Source: Paralichthys olivaceus (Eukaryota; Chordata; Actinopteri; Pleuronectiformes; Paralichthyidae). Taken from it: 64,000 nt of DNA. Location: NCBI RefSeq assembly GCF_024713975.1, contig NC_091098.1, positions 23,133,316 through 23,197,315 of the forward strand. Direction: 5' to 3'. The position numbers and the translations under genes were made by a program. Position 1 is the first letter of the stretch. Every line of letters begins with the position of its first letter. Of the stretch, positions 50,544-64,000 are shown in pieces. The notes below the pieces were generated by a model. The model did no database searches and was not told where the DNA came from. It saw nothing but the letters and a program-made list of their open reading frames with translations.

Positions 50544-50870
50544 CCAGAGTGACGCCTCAGCACTGCAGTGTAATCTCTGGCCCTAGAGCTGCCTCATCTG
50601 AGCCAACCAATTGGACGTGGTGCTCAGAGCAAGAGCAAGAAACGGCCCTCCGCCGGCTGCTCTCCACAGAAGGCCCCCCACCACCAGCAGCAGCAGCACC
50701 AGCAGCAGCACCAACCTGCCTGTGGTGCTCGCTGTGCTCGTCACCATCTACCAGCACTTCCTCCAAAACCAGTTTTACCAGGTGTTGCCCCGAGAGTGTG
50801 TCACAGAGCAGGAGGCCGCTCACACACGAGCGCTGAGGAAAACGAAAGCATCATCGATCCAGATACTATA
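50544..50870 (+). other. Possible unassigned plus-strand exon
   Basis: A pyrimidine-rich stretch ends in GTGTTCAG near 50543, and the segment ends ACTATA|GTAAGTA near 50870, a strong donor. An open frame from 50611 runs almost to that donor and includes Ser/Thr-rich CAG-repeat sequence, then LPVVLAVLVTIYQHF. I recognise no family. It lies antisense within the region upstream of lime1. It could be an exon of a noncoding or poorly conserved transcript, or chance. Confidence 0.2.
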
Positions 50871-51896
50871 GTAAGTACACCATTGAGCCTTGATACTTTA
50901 GGTTTTGTATATTTTTCTCATCTAGATTCACTCGGTAGACTAGAGCTGCAATTACTGATTCTTTTCAGAATCAATTCGTTTTTTAAAAGGTATTATTTTG
51001 GTATTTTTGTCTTTATTAATGAGGCATCTTAAATGTGGAAGGGAGAGACAGTAGGGAAGACTAGGAGCCACAAACTGGAGTTGACCCTGTGGCTGCTGCG
51101 GTGGACTTCAGTAATATATGTGCTGATTATTTACTTGATCAATCAATGAATCATTTGTTTTGAAGAACCAGAGACCAGTTACAAATGTCCGTCAGTTTCC
51201 TAAAGCACAAAACAATATCATCAAATGACTTGTATCTTCCACCAATGAACCAAAATATAATAAATGTTGAATTTATGGCGACATAAATTGATTAATTGAT
51301 TAACTGATTAGTTTATGGATTGTCATTTTATGCTTCCAGCCTCTTGAATTTTAAATTTTAAACTATATCTTGAACTCAATCATCACACAAAAAATTTGAA
51401 GAAATCATCATGAAGTTTTGTTTTATTTACCATAATTGATTCAACCATCAATCGGGAAAACAACTGGATGAATGACAAATCAGCTGATCACCTGTTGACT
51501 TGGATCAACAATTAAATATTTTTCAAAGGAAAACCGGAACATGCTGGATGACACATTTTAACGACAAAAACATAAACAAAACAAATGCTTCTACTGAAAC
51601 TCTTTCAAACAATAAAATACACATGCATGATTTCTGATAGACCATAAAGTCCCACGAGGAATTATGGTTCAATGCTGATAAACTAGGATATTAAGGCCCC
51701 TTGAAAAATCAAAAATAATTTTCTTGGAACATCTGCATTTACACGTGTGTTCATTATTAATAAAACTGGAGCTGCTCTGAAACAAGCCCAGCCAGCCAGC
51801 AGTGGCCTCTCTGCCAATCTGCTCAGGTTTGGATAAACCACCTGGGAGTTCATGTGGAGCAAAAACCTCACCCTCTGTGTGACACAAATAACAGCC

Positions 51897-51940
51897 GTGT
51901 GTGTGTGTGTGTGTGTATGAGAGAGAGAGAGAGAGGGAGA
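51897..51940. repeat. GT/GA compound microsatellite
   Basis: (GT)n, then ATGA, then (GA)n. Confidence 0.9.
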
Positions 51941-52345
51941 TGGGTGGTGGTGGTAGGGGGGGCTGCTATTGTGTGAGAATGTGAATTAGGTCAAATGTTT
52001 GCTTGCAACGACGATTAACCATGCCCCTGTGAGGAAGAAAGCTGGAGCCAGTGCGTGGAAGAGCCTCTTGTCTTTCTGTGCTGCCTCACACAAAAACACC
52101 GACTGACATTATTTATCCACAGGGAAAATTAAACCATCGTTACAATTGTCTGTTTGTCACATGATTCCCTTTCCAGCAGCAGCTAAAGTGATGGAGCTTG
52201 GATAAAATAAGAATCAGTATCATGCTTTTTTGTTTTCTTGGGGGGGGAAGGTGCGTATGTTAAATAAAGAAATCATTATTCGTGGAGAGCTCTGGGGAGG
52301 TTGTGGATATGTGGCTGATGATGGCACCCACTCAGCAGGCATCAA

Positions 52346-52346
<1 letters not shown>

Positions 52347-52429
<83 letters not shown>
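52347..52429. repeat. (CA)n microsatellite
   Basis: About 41 uninterrupted CA units, one of the longest in the window. Confidence 0.95.
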
Positions 52430-52432
<3 letters not shown>

Positions 52433-53342
52433 CGCGCCTCTGGGCTCTGACACCTCGAGCTGCAGTGATGCTGCTGACAACAGGTTACAAACCACGTCTC
52501 AGATGAGGTGCAGGGTGTGAGTTGTGGATCTTTTTGGGGGTCGCGGTAGGGGGTGTTGCCTTTGCCCGCGCAGGTAGAGGCTACAGGCGGCCACAGAGAA
52601 TGAAAAACACTCGCTGATGCGGTGCGTTTTAATCACGGGGTTGTTTCGTTGCAGCCTGTGGCTACTCTCCTCATTCTCCTGTTAAAATCATCAAAGCGTT
52701 TCCGATTTCATTTCCAGATCAAAGGAGGATGGTAAAGGATGTTGTGTCCCTGAGGTCAGCTGGCAACTTACACGACAAAGCCAGTATCCCCCCCATCACC
52801 ACCACCCTCCCCTATTTATGAGTGAGGAAAATGGGGGAGGCAGGAGGGGGAGGAGAGATTGGGGAGGAGGGGGGGTGGGAGGCTGCAAATGTTAACGGAA
52901 GGTCTAACGTTAATTATCTTTATGCGAAGGTATTACGCAGGAGAAACGCCTGAGTGGAGGCTCCGTGCGACTTCCCCTCATCAAATCACAGCCATGTTCT
53001 CTGATGAACCAGTTTCATATAAATCACATATGTGATAAAATTTTAAAAAACAGGGGCTGATGCAGTGGAGCTGAGGTGGGCGCACACGTGTCTGTGAGGA
53101 AGATGCATGGAAATGAAATGAGGAGAGGGGAGAGAAGGGACGAGGCAGGGGCGCGCACAAAGGAAACATGCAAAGCGCATGGGGCAGCATCCTGCACGAA
53201 TAAAGGATGTTAAGTGCGTGTGCAGCTCATCTGAATCTATAGGCACATATGAATGACCCCCACCCCCCTCTCCTCTCCTCTCCTCTCCATCCCTCCCTCC
53301 AGCCGGTCGGGCACAAATGCACCGCAGCCTCCGTGTACTCAC

Positions 53343-53620
53343 TCAGCTCAGAGATTTGTGGAGGCGCAGCATCGTCAGCCCGGCTCGCTTCCTTCACTGC
53401 CACTCGGACCAGGCTCCGCTCCCCGGCTGCATCATCAATCACGGGCGATAACGTGTCTTTCTTCTCGGGCTTCACCGAGCATGAATGCAGCATATTGCAT
53501 GTGGCATCCTCCTGACCCCCGCGTTTTAAAACCTGTCCTCGCTCTTCCGCCGCCTCCAGGGGAGACTCCGTGCGTCTGCAGCCGCCGCCGAGGCTCCGGT
53601 GTCAGCTCCAACTCCTCCAC
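53343..53620 (-). promoter_or_regulatory. lime1: CpG-rich block, candidate promoter and 5' noncoding exon of lime1
   Basis: CpG frequency rises here (for example CCGCCGCCGAGG near 53582). On the minus strand a strong donor CTGA|GTGAGTA occurs at 53343. The lime1 coding exon 1 has an acceptor in front of its ATG, so a distal 5' noncoding exon is expected, and this is the best candidate. The link across about 5.8 kb is inference; the block could also drive something else. Confidence 0.35.
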
Positions 53621-53699
53621 AGTCCCTCAAGCCCCCTCCATCTCCACTCGCGTCCCCTCGGCTCAGCTACTGTGCTTCCATGTGACACGGGCAGAGCTG

Positions 53700-54298
53700 G
53701 AGACCCCCCAATTATAAATCCGTCTTTTGATTCTAGCGTCATCCCTCGGAAGGGAAGGGAAGTGCGGCTCCATTGCCCTAATGAGCGGATGGAGCAGGAT
53801 TCACCAGCCCCAGCTACAGGCGCATTATTCAGCCTGTGGTTCATTCCCGAGGCTGATGAGAGTCAAGTCCAGATCACACGGTCAGACATGGAGACAGAAC
53901 ATCCACATGTATGAAATGATTTCTGAAGCACGTGATTAATATTTGGAACCACCTATTATCGACTTGAAGAATTTTTTTCATTTGATTTAATCATATTTAT
54001 TTTTAGTTCATTGTATTTAATTATTTGGGACACAATAATCATTTATTTTAGTCTATATATCTTACTTTATTTTAACAGTTATTTCTATTTTATTTTATTA
54101 TTTCTGATATTCATTTTTATTATTCTACATATTTTATTTTATTTATATTTCGTTTATATTAACAGTTCCATTTTATTCCATTATTTGTGACTTGATGTTA
54201 TTGATGTTAAATGTTATATTATATCATATATTGCAACTACAACACATGTAGTGTATATATACACATTCATGTTTCTCCACTCACATGTACACAGGTTT

Positions 54299-54335
<37 letters not shown>

Positions 54336-55250
54336 TATATAGTAGGTCCATATTTAAGTAGGCCAGTAATATCTTATTCTTTTCTTTCCAAACCTTGTAA
54401 CTCTCACCTCTAAAGCGTGTACCTCCACCACTAGCACCACCTACTGGTGAGTGTGGAGCACTGTAGAGGAACAACTACCTATCAGGGTCCAGACGACGGT
54501 GTTGCTGTATGAGGGTCAATCCGTGCCACGTGAAGAAGGAGAGGAATCACTGGACTGTTGATGGATTGTAATTGAAACAGCGACAGAATCAGATGTTTCA
54601 GCAAATGCCACCACAGAAAAAGTTTACGTAGATGAGTTTTGGACTGTGATAGCAGGTTGCAGTCATATCGCATTTCTTATAAACATATAATATGAACAGC
54701 AACAACAACAAAAGTGTTTTTCTGTTGGTTTTTTTTTTTTTACGTTTGAAGAAATGGTCGTCATTACCTTCAATTGTATCGGATTTGACTGCGACTCTGT
54801 TTCCCCCTCCATCGGCACAGTGAGCAGTGAGTAGATGATGAGTGAATTTTAATTTTTCTGTGAACTATCCCTTTAAGTACTGTAGCAACGTATTTGTACT
54901 TCATTACTCCCCACGCTCATGTGGACAGGGATGGTTAAAAACTTTGGGTGTAGCCTGATCAGCTCCTGGAGTTTCACTGAGCATCACAAACTTTCTGATG
55001 CTGCCTTTGTCCTTCAGGCCACCCCCCCCCTCAGCTGTGTGGCACTAATCACCCCTCATACTTCCTCCCCTCCCCCTCCCCTGTAGTTTCCACGCAGGAG
55101 CAGCCCTGCGTGTTTTTCTCCTGAGATGAAGTGCACCGTGCGTTTCCCCCACAAGCCTGGAAATGGATCTGAAGCTCTGAGAACATCTTGAATCCAGTGA
55201 CTCCAGTGTTGATCTTCACATCATCCTCATCCGCAGCAGCAGCATCATCC
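53700..55250. other. Upstream region of nkain4
   Basis: Very AT-rich TATTTTATT-type sequence from about 53960 to 54240, a (GT)n run at 54301-54331, and a more GC-rich stretch from about 54960 that should contain the nkain4 promoter and 5' UTR. No TATA box is convincing. Confidence 0.5.
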
Positions 55251-55258
55251 CAGAGAAG

Positions 55259-58695
<3,437 letters not shown>

Positions 58696-58904
58696 CCTCA
58701 AAAGAAGGAGGTTGGGAAAAGCTGAGAGAAGGAACCAGTCAGAAGATGAAACAACTTCGAAGACTCATCGTGCATCTGCTTCGGTCTGTTAATAAAACAC
58801 TGTCCAGAGTCAAGAGGAGAATTTCAAGTATATCACTGTAGAAAATACATATATCTATTTATGATGTGTTTTCCTCTAGTGCCAAGTGCTGTAAATCTGA
58901 ACAT

Positions 58905-58949
<45 letters not shown>

Positions 58950-59095
58950 GGTGTGAGATATTTAGCACTCAAGTACAGTTATCTTAAAGAAAAATAAGAA
59001 GCTGATTCTTATGTCAAATGTATAAATTATGTCATTTCAGTTAGAAAAAGTAACCACATGTTCTGTAGATTATATAATTCAGTGAAATAAACCAC
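58696..59095 (+). other. nkain4: nkain4 3' UTR with poly(A) signals
   Basis: AATAAA occurs at 58791-58796, about 95 nt after the stop, and again near 59084. The nearer signal supports the 11-nt coding end of exon 6 as a real terminal exon. A (GT)n run lies at 58907-58946. Confidence 0.55.
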
Positions 59096-59692
59096 ATCTA
59101 CAACAAACCACGAGTGTTTTTTGTGTAACACACGTTATTGGACATATTCCAGGTTCATCTTTATCAATTCAAATCATGTTCTTCTACAAAATCTAACTGT
59201 TTTTTTAGGTCTGTAATTAATGATGATTTTTATTAAGAATGATCATTTCTCGAATAATTGTTTCATTATCTGGTCAATGAAATTGGGAAAAGAAATAGAA
59301 CAGTCTAAGGTGACCAATTTCAACAACCGAATAATTATCCTAAAGATATTCAGACAGAACTTGGTGTTTTGGCCTTTGAAAATGATTTAAATTTACTAAT
59401 TAACCATGAAAGTAGTTATCAATACATTTGCTGGCTCTATCATCAACTTCTGATCAACAAACAGAGCTAAAATAATTTGAATTTAGTGTCACATAAGACA
59501 AAGAAAAGCAGCAGCTCCTCAAATATATCAAGATGAAACTGAGGGAATTGTTGGATTTTAACTTGACACACATTTCATCTGGTGACTGATTCATTGATTT
59601 TTATACCAGTGTCCAGGCAACAAGAAGTTTTAAAAGATCGAATTGCAATTTTGTCATAAAAAATATACACTTCAGTATGTTATTAAAAAAAA

Positions 59693-60000
59693 AACTGTGT
59701 ATTTTTATAAATTTTTAAGTTAAACACCACTGTGTATTTTATGAGAAATGTAAGTTAAACAACACAGTGTATTTTATTATAAATTCAAGTTAAATAACAG
59801 TGTATTTAATATAAATGTAAGTTAAACAGCACAATGTATTTTATTATAAATGTAAGTTAAACAGCACAATGTATTTTAATATAAATGTAAGTTTAACACC
59901 ACAGTGTATTTTAATATAAATGTAAGTTTAACACCACAGTGTATTTTATTATAAATGTAAGTTTAACACCACAGTGTATTTTATTATAGATTTTACTTTA
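59693..60000. repeat. Minisatellite of about 37-bp units upstream of ythdf1
   Basis: About eight or nine imperfect copies of a unit like CAGTGTATTTTATTATAAATG joined to TAAGTTTAACACCA. The last three copies are most alike. The array ends just before the CpG-rich ythdf1 promoter. Confidence 0.9.
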
Positions 60001-60019
60001 CCATGATATTGTATTTCAT

Positions 60020-60400
60020 TTCCCGCGCTGCTGCTGCTAGGTAGCAGCGGACGCGCCGTTTGCGTCTCCCACGTCATTTCCGCTTGCTAGAACCCGGATG
60101 CAGCTGCCATTGGGGCAAAGAGCAGGGCCACCGAGGCTGGTCGTGTTTTACCGTCACGCTGAGCGGACTGTTAGAGCCGCGGGGTTGATGCCGACAGGGC
60201 AGCGCGGAGCGGCAGCAGCGCTACGAGAAACCGAACCGTCCGCCCCGAGCACAGACACCGGCTGAAGGCTGCTGCTGCTAACGGTGCTAAAGTGTTAGCG
60301 AAGTGACGCGGAGCAGCTCCTCCGGTGATTAGCCGCACACACGGCGGACACACTGAACGTCTTGCCAGGGGCTGAAGCACAAACACCCGGCGGATGAACG
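60020..60400 (+). promoter_or_regulatory. ythdf1: ythdf1 promoter and 5' UTR
   Basis: An abrupt switch from AT-rich minisatellite to CpG-rich sequence. CACGTCATTTCCGC near 60070-60083 combines a CRE-like half site with an ETS core (GGAA on the minus strand). CCATTGG near 60107-60113 is an inverted CCAAT box (NF-Y type). No TATA box. This fits a housekeeping promoter driving the ATG at 60401. A 7-codon upstream ORF overlaps the main start. Confidence 0.65.
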
Positions 60401-60414
60401 ATGTCTGCCGCTAG
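60394..60414 (+). CDS. Short upstream ORF overlapping the ythdf1 start
   Basis: ATG at 60394 reads M-N-D-V-C-R then TAG at 60412-60414, in a different frame from the ythdf1 ATG at 60401. It begins 7 nt upstream of the main start and stops 11 nt past it. Its context is CGGATGA, with C at -3. It could modestly reduce or tune initiation at the main ATG through leaky scanning. Confidence 0.4.
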   Translation: MNDVCR

Positions 60415-63400
60415 TATCGACCCTCAGGTGAGGACAGGAGCGGGGACACACGCTCGGTTTGAGGGTAGCTTCATTTATTCTCCACAGGGAGACGAGATGC
60501 GCGGCTGTGCTCAACCCACTCAAGACGATGCCAGCTAGTTAGCTCGTTAGCCGGCTGAGAGGCAGGTTAGCTGGAGAGCTGGTAAATAACGGAGGCCTGG
60601 ACCTCAGCTCCCAGTGGCGACCACACTGGCCACAACACAACACTCAGCCCTTTAATGTCCGCCTGCTTTCCTCCAGGACAGTCTGAATACATGTCAGGAC
60701 AATGTGTGATGTGATTCAATAACACCCGTGACCCATGCAAGGCTTTCTGTGTTTTATCTCCCTCCTCTCACATGCATCCCTCCTCTCAACACGACCCAGA
60801 CATCGAAGGGACAAGATGCGAGCAAAGGTAAGAAGAACACTATGCAGCTGACCTCCTGATGGCTCGTTGAAATCTATCCAGCACCATGTTTAGCACCGCT
60901 CGCTCCTCCTGCACCAGCTACCAACCCACGATAGAGAGATAGATGCTCTCTATTGATCCCAAATTGTGAAGTGATTATTATATTATATTACAGCAGCAGG
61001 TCAGGGGCAGTGCACATGGAGCCAAGTATCTATAAAACAGATTCAAAGAATTATAACAGCTTGACATAGAATGTAATACATAAAATAATAAAAATTGTAC
61101 ATGCACGCTAAGTAAATGATTGCACTAGAATACATAGTAAAATACTAAATGTAATACATTATTATAAACAATAAATTAAATAGAGATGACGAAATACGAA
61201 CAAGTCTGCAAGGTTGCAGTAGTTTGCATTTAAAGATAATGTAGCGAGGTAGTTGGGGATATGAAATACTAAATAAAAATGTGAACGTTTTTGCAGGAGT
61301 AAGCAAATAGTTTTGTTGTGGACAGAAACTCTACAGCTCAGGGTTGTGAGGAGTTGTACAGTGTTGTAACTGTGGGCAGGAACATTTTCCTGTATCTGAC
61401 TTAAGCTTCAGCCACTCAAACTAAAGTGAGGATCATTTCTAAAGAAAATAAAAATGTCTAAATGAATCCCTCAAATGTGCAGTGAATGAAAAAGAAAGCT
61501 TCATTTCCCAGGCTCACACACACACACGTGTGTATTTAGTTGGTCGGTGTGTATTTTGATGTTGTTTGTTCTTGTAGTGTCTTTTGTCTCTTCGTGTAAC
61601 GACACTGACTGAGGTCGACACCAATCTTCTGCAGGACTCCTTGTTTTTCCTTTCTCTGACGATAGTTGTTAATAAGCGTGGGTGAATGTTTGGTTTGTCG
61701 TCATGCTGCAGAATAAATTTTGGATCGCTGAGACGCCTCCCTGATGGAATTGCGTCATGGTTAACATCTAAATATCTCAAACTTTTGCAAAGAACTGATT
61801 TATGTATGATGTCCATGTGAACAGATCGAGAGTGTTGATCACAGCCTCTGCTTCTTTACATATTGTGATCCACGTTTCTTTCATAACTATGCCATAAATA
61901 AACATACATCACACTAACAGCAAACTGCTTTTCAATTGTAAACGTCTTGCGCATTTCAAAAGGTCAACGCTTCCTAAATTTTATCCAGCAGCCGACCACA
62001 CTGCGTCAGACGGGATCATCTATTTTAATTTTCTACTGTTCATCGTTAACCCATGGATTCTGTGGCTGCAGGTTTATTCTAAATATGTGGCGTTCGTACG
62101 GCGGCAGAGGACGCAGCAATGTGTTCTGTACACTGCAGATATTTAAGGCTTCTTGACGGACCTTGCATTTTTAAGTTGTTTTAAATTCTCATGTGCAGCT
62201 TTGACACCAGTTTAATTTGTTTGCAGCCTTCCCAGTTTCAGTGCAGAATGGCTCCCTCCACCAGAAAGACACGGTCCATGACAATGACTTTGAGCCCTAT
62301 CTCACCGGCCAGTCCAATCAGGTGGGGAACACCTCGGAATTTGGATCATTAAAATACCTTGTTTTCCGTCATTCTGTTGCCCTAACAAATGATCTATCTT
62401 CTTTTGTAGAATAACAGTTATCAGTCCATGACAGACCCTTACCTGTCCAGCTACTATGCCCCCTCCATTGGATTTCCTTACCCTCTCAGTGAAGCTCCTT
62501 GGTCCACTGGAGGTGACCCACCAATTCCCTACCTGACACCCTATGCACCCCTCAGCAATGGAGACCATCACTTCATGCACGACACAGTGTTTGGGCAGCC
62601 GGGTGGGCTCAGCAGCAGTATTTACCCTCACAGGTTTAACTTTTTCCCAGAGAACCCGGCCTTCTCTGCCTGGGGCACCAGTGGTTCTCAGGGCCAGCAG
62701 ACTCAGAGCTCAGCCTATGGAGGGAGTTACAGCTACCCGCCCAGCTCTCTGGGAGGCACCTTAGTCCCTGATGGGCAGACGGGTTTCCATAGTGACACCC
62801 TGAGCAAGGCTCCAGGTATGAACAGCCTAGAGCAGGGCATGCTGGGCCTAAAAATAGGTGGGGATGTGACAGGAAGTGGCTCTGGTGTGAAAAGTGCAGG
62901 GTCTGTGATCGGTGGAGGTGGCAGTGTAGCTGCAGCTGTTGCCACGGGCAACGGAGGCACACCAATCGGAATGCCCCCTCCGAAACCTACATCGTGGGCT
63001 GCTATAGCGAGTAAACCTGCCAAGCTGCAGCAACAAAAGGCCAAGAACAAACCTGGCACACCCATCCCTGGAGGCGCCCTGCCTCCACCCCCCATCAAAC
63101 ACAGCATGGACATTGATACATGGGATAATAAAGGGACTGCAGCCAAGATGGTCCCGCCTTTGCCCCCCCACCACCATCATCACCACCATCACCACCACCA
63201 CCAACAGCAGCACCAGCCACAGCTTCACTCCCATGCTCCCAGTCTCCTCCCTCCCCTTCAACAATCCCTACAGTCTGCCCAGTCCCTCGTGCAGCAGATG
63301 ACCATGCAGGGTCCTCCACCTCCGCAGTCTTACCAGAACCACAACTCCGCTCCAACACCTCAAACCCGCTGGATAGCCCCACGCAACCGCAACTTGTGCT

Positions 63401-64000
63401 ATGGTGGTGGAAGCTTGGACAGCAGCTGCTCCTCCAACGGAGGCGGTGTTGGTAACGGAGGTGGAGGGGGTGGGGGTTTGCTTCCAGAGCCGGGTTTAGA
63501 GTCCCACCCTGTGCTGGAGAAGCTCCGAGCGGCCCACAGCTACAACCCCAAGGAGTTTGACTGGAACCTCAAGAACGGCCGTGTGTTCATCATCAAGAGC
63601 TACTCCGAGGACGACATCCACCGCTCCATCAAGTACTCGATCTGGTGCAGCACGGAGCACGGCAACAAGCGTTTGGACTCAGCCTTCAGAGCGATGAACT
63701 CTAAAGGTCCCGTCTACTTGTTGTTCAGCGTTAACGGCAGCGGCCATTTCTGCGGTGTGGCGGAGATGCGCTCACCTGTGGACTACGGCACCAGCGCTGG
63801 CGTTTGGGCGCAGGACAAGTGGAAGGGCAAGTTTGACGTGAACTGGTTGTTTGTTAAGGATGTGCCTAATAGCCAGCTGCGTCACATTCGCCTGGAAAAC
63901 AATGACAACAAGCCAGTCACCAACTCACGTGACACTCAAGAGGTTCCTCTGGAGAAAGCGAAGCAGGTGCTCAAGATTATTGCCCAGTACAAACACACCA
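60401..64000 (+). CDS. ythdf1: YTHDF1, cytoplasmic m6A reader (3' end beyond window)
   Basis: Exons: 60401-60427, 60800-60827, 62242-62321 and 62410 past 64000, in phase; 575 codons are visible. It begins [18 protein letters not shown], joining [20 protein letters not shown] as in human YTHDF1. The N-terminal half is low-complexity, rich in P/Q/N/G/S, the part that drives condensates and partner contacts. An 11-His run lies at residues 299-309. The YTH domain begins at about 435 ([20 protein letters not shown]). The aromatic cage for N6-methyladenosine is intact: Trp457 (SIWCST), Trp511 and Trp516 ([12 protein letters not shown]). YTHDF proteins bind m6A mRNAs and affect translation and decay. 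The window ends at ...KIIAQYKHT, within the C-terminal part of the YTH domain. YTHDF2/3 are less likely given the N-terminus and the nkain4 neighbour. Confidence 0.96.
60930..61440 (+). repeat. Retroelement 3'-tail-like repeat in ythdf1 intron 2
   Basis: CTCTATTGATCCCAAATTGTG opens a segment that continues through CAGCAGCAGGTCAGGGGCAG to GGAACATTTTCCTGTATCTG. This resembles LINE/SINE tails with the phrase TTTATTGATCCC known from fish. The identity is from memory and the boundaries are loose. Confidence 0.45.
61540..61815 (-). pseudogene. Tc1-like transposase fragment
   Basis: On the minus strand a frame includes [20 protein letters not shown], followed by a diverged DPKH-like stretch. It matches the region of Tc1 transposases around the second catalytic Asp (IPSGRRL...F.QHDNDPKH). 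Downstream similarity appears to change frame and then stops, so this is a dead remnant in ythdf1 intron 2, without inverted repeats that I could find. Confidence 0.6.

Larger units (their letters stand above)
47600..53300. other. Region upstream of lime1 coding exon 1, mostly repeats
   Basis: If the CpG-rich block near 53.4 kb is a lime1 5' exon, this is its first intron; otherwise it is intergenic. It holds (TA)n, GT/GA and (CA)n microsatellites, copies of families B and C, a possible plus-strand exon (50544-50870), and a G-rich segment near 52800-52880 (AGGAGGGGGAGG-type). A polypyrimidine acceptor just upstream of the lime1 ATG (GCTGCAG|ATCCC, near 47588 minus) supports a spliced 5' UTR. 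Confidence 0.5.

Noticed and set aside
62636-63382. Long minus-strand frames opposite ythdf1 exon 4
   Set aside because: Antisense shadows of the low-complexity YTHDF1 coding exon; the plus strand matches the family throughout.

Overview
This window is vertebrate, almost certainly teleost fish, nuclear DNA. The genes are split into many exons with GT/AG introns. There are many CA/GT and TA microsatellites, and several dispersed repeat and MITE families of the kind that crowd fish genomes. I see no bacterial, phage or viral cassette. The six protein-coding genes were rebuilt by joining exons by eye, checking reading phase at every junction and comparing with family members I remember; no alignment was run.

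Layout. 1-7.6 kb: intergenic, no gene recognised, two old repeats. 7.6-11.4 kb (minus): emilin3, complete, 4 coding exons, 916 aa. 11.4-18.6 kb: intergenic. 18.6-27.6 kb (plus): CpG-rich promoter and samd10, 5 coding exons, 175 aa. 28.5-37 kb (plus): uckl1, 15 coding exons, 532 aa from one start, plus a second possible first exon next to a strong promoter-like cluster at 28.6 kb. 37-39.8 kb: nested MITEs and microsatellites. 39.8-47.6 kb (minus): lime1, 6 coding exons, 493 aa, with a long 3' UTR and possibly a CpG-rich 5' exon near 53.4 kb. 55.2-58.8 kb (plus): nkain4, 6 coding exons, 180 aa, with an unusually short C-terminal tail. 60.0 kb to the end (plus): ythdf1, promoter and the first 575 codons, cut by the window edge inside the YTH domain.

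The genes do not form a pathway. They encode an extracellular-matrix glycoprotein (emilin3), a SAM-domain protein (samd10), a pyrimidine-salvage enzyme homologue (uckl1), a lymphocyte-type raft adaptor (lime1), a Na,K-ATPase-interacting membrane protein (nkain4) and an m6A reader (ythdf1). What links them is synteny: from memory, all six human orthologues lie on the long arm of chromosome 20, five of them in 20q13.33.

I found no novel multi-gene system. The most interesting signals are: (UG)n tracts directly against two 3' splice sites in different genes; two phase-compatible first exons of uckl1; a seven-copy pentapeptide repeat in emilin3; a PAG-like PDZ ligand kept at the Lime1 C-terminus; a missing canonical Nkain4 tail; and a MITE that supplies the first poly(A) signal after uckl1.
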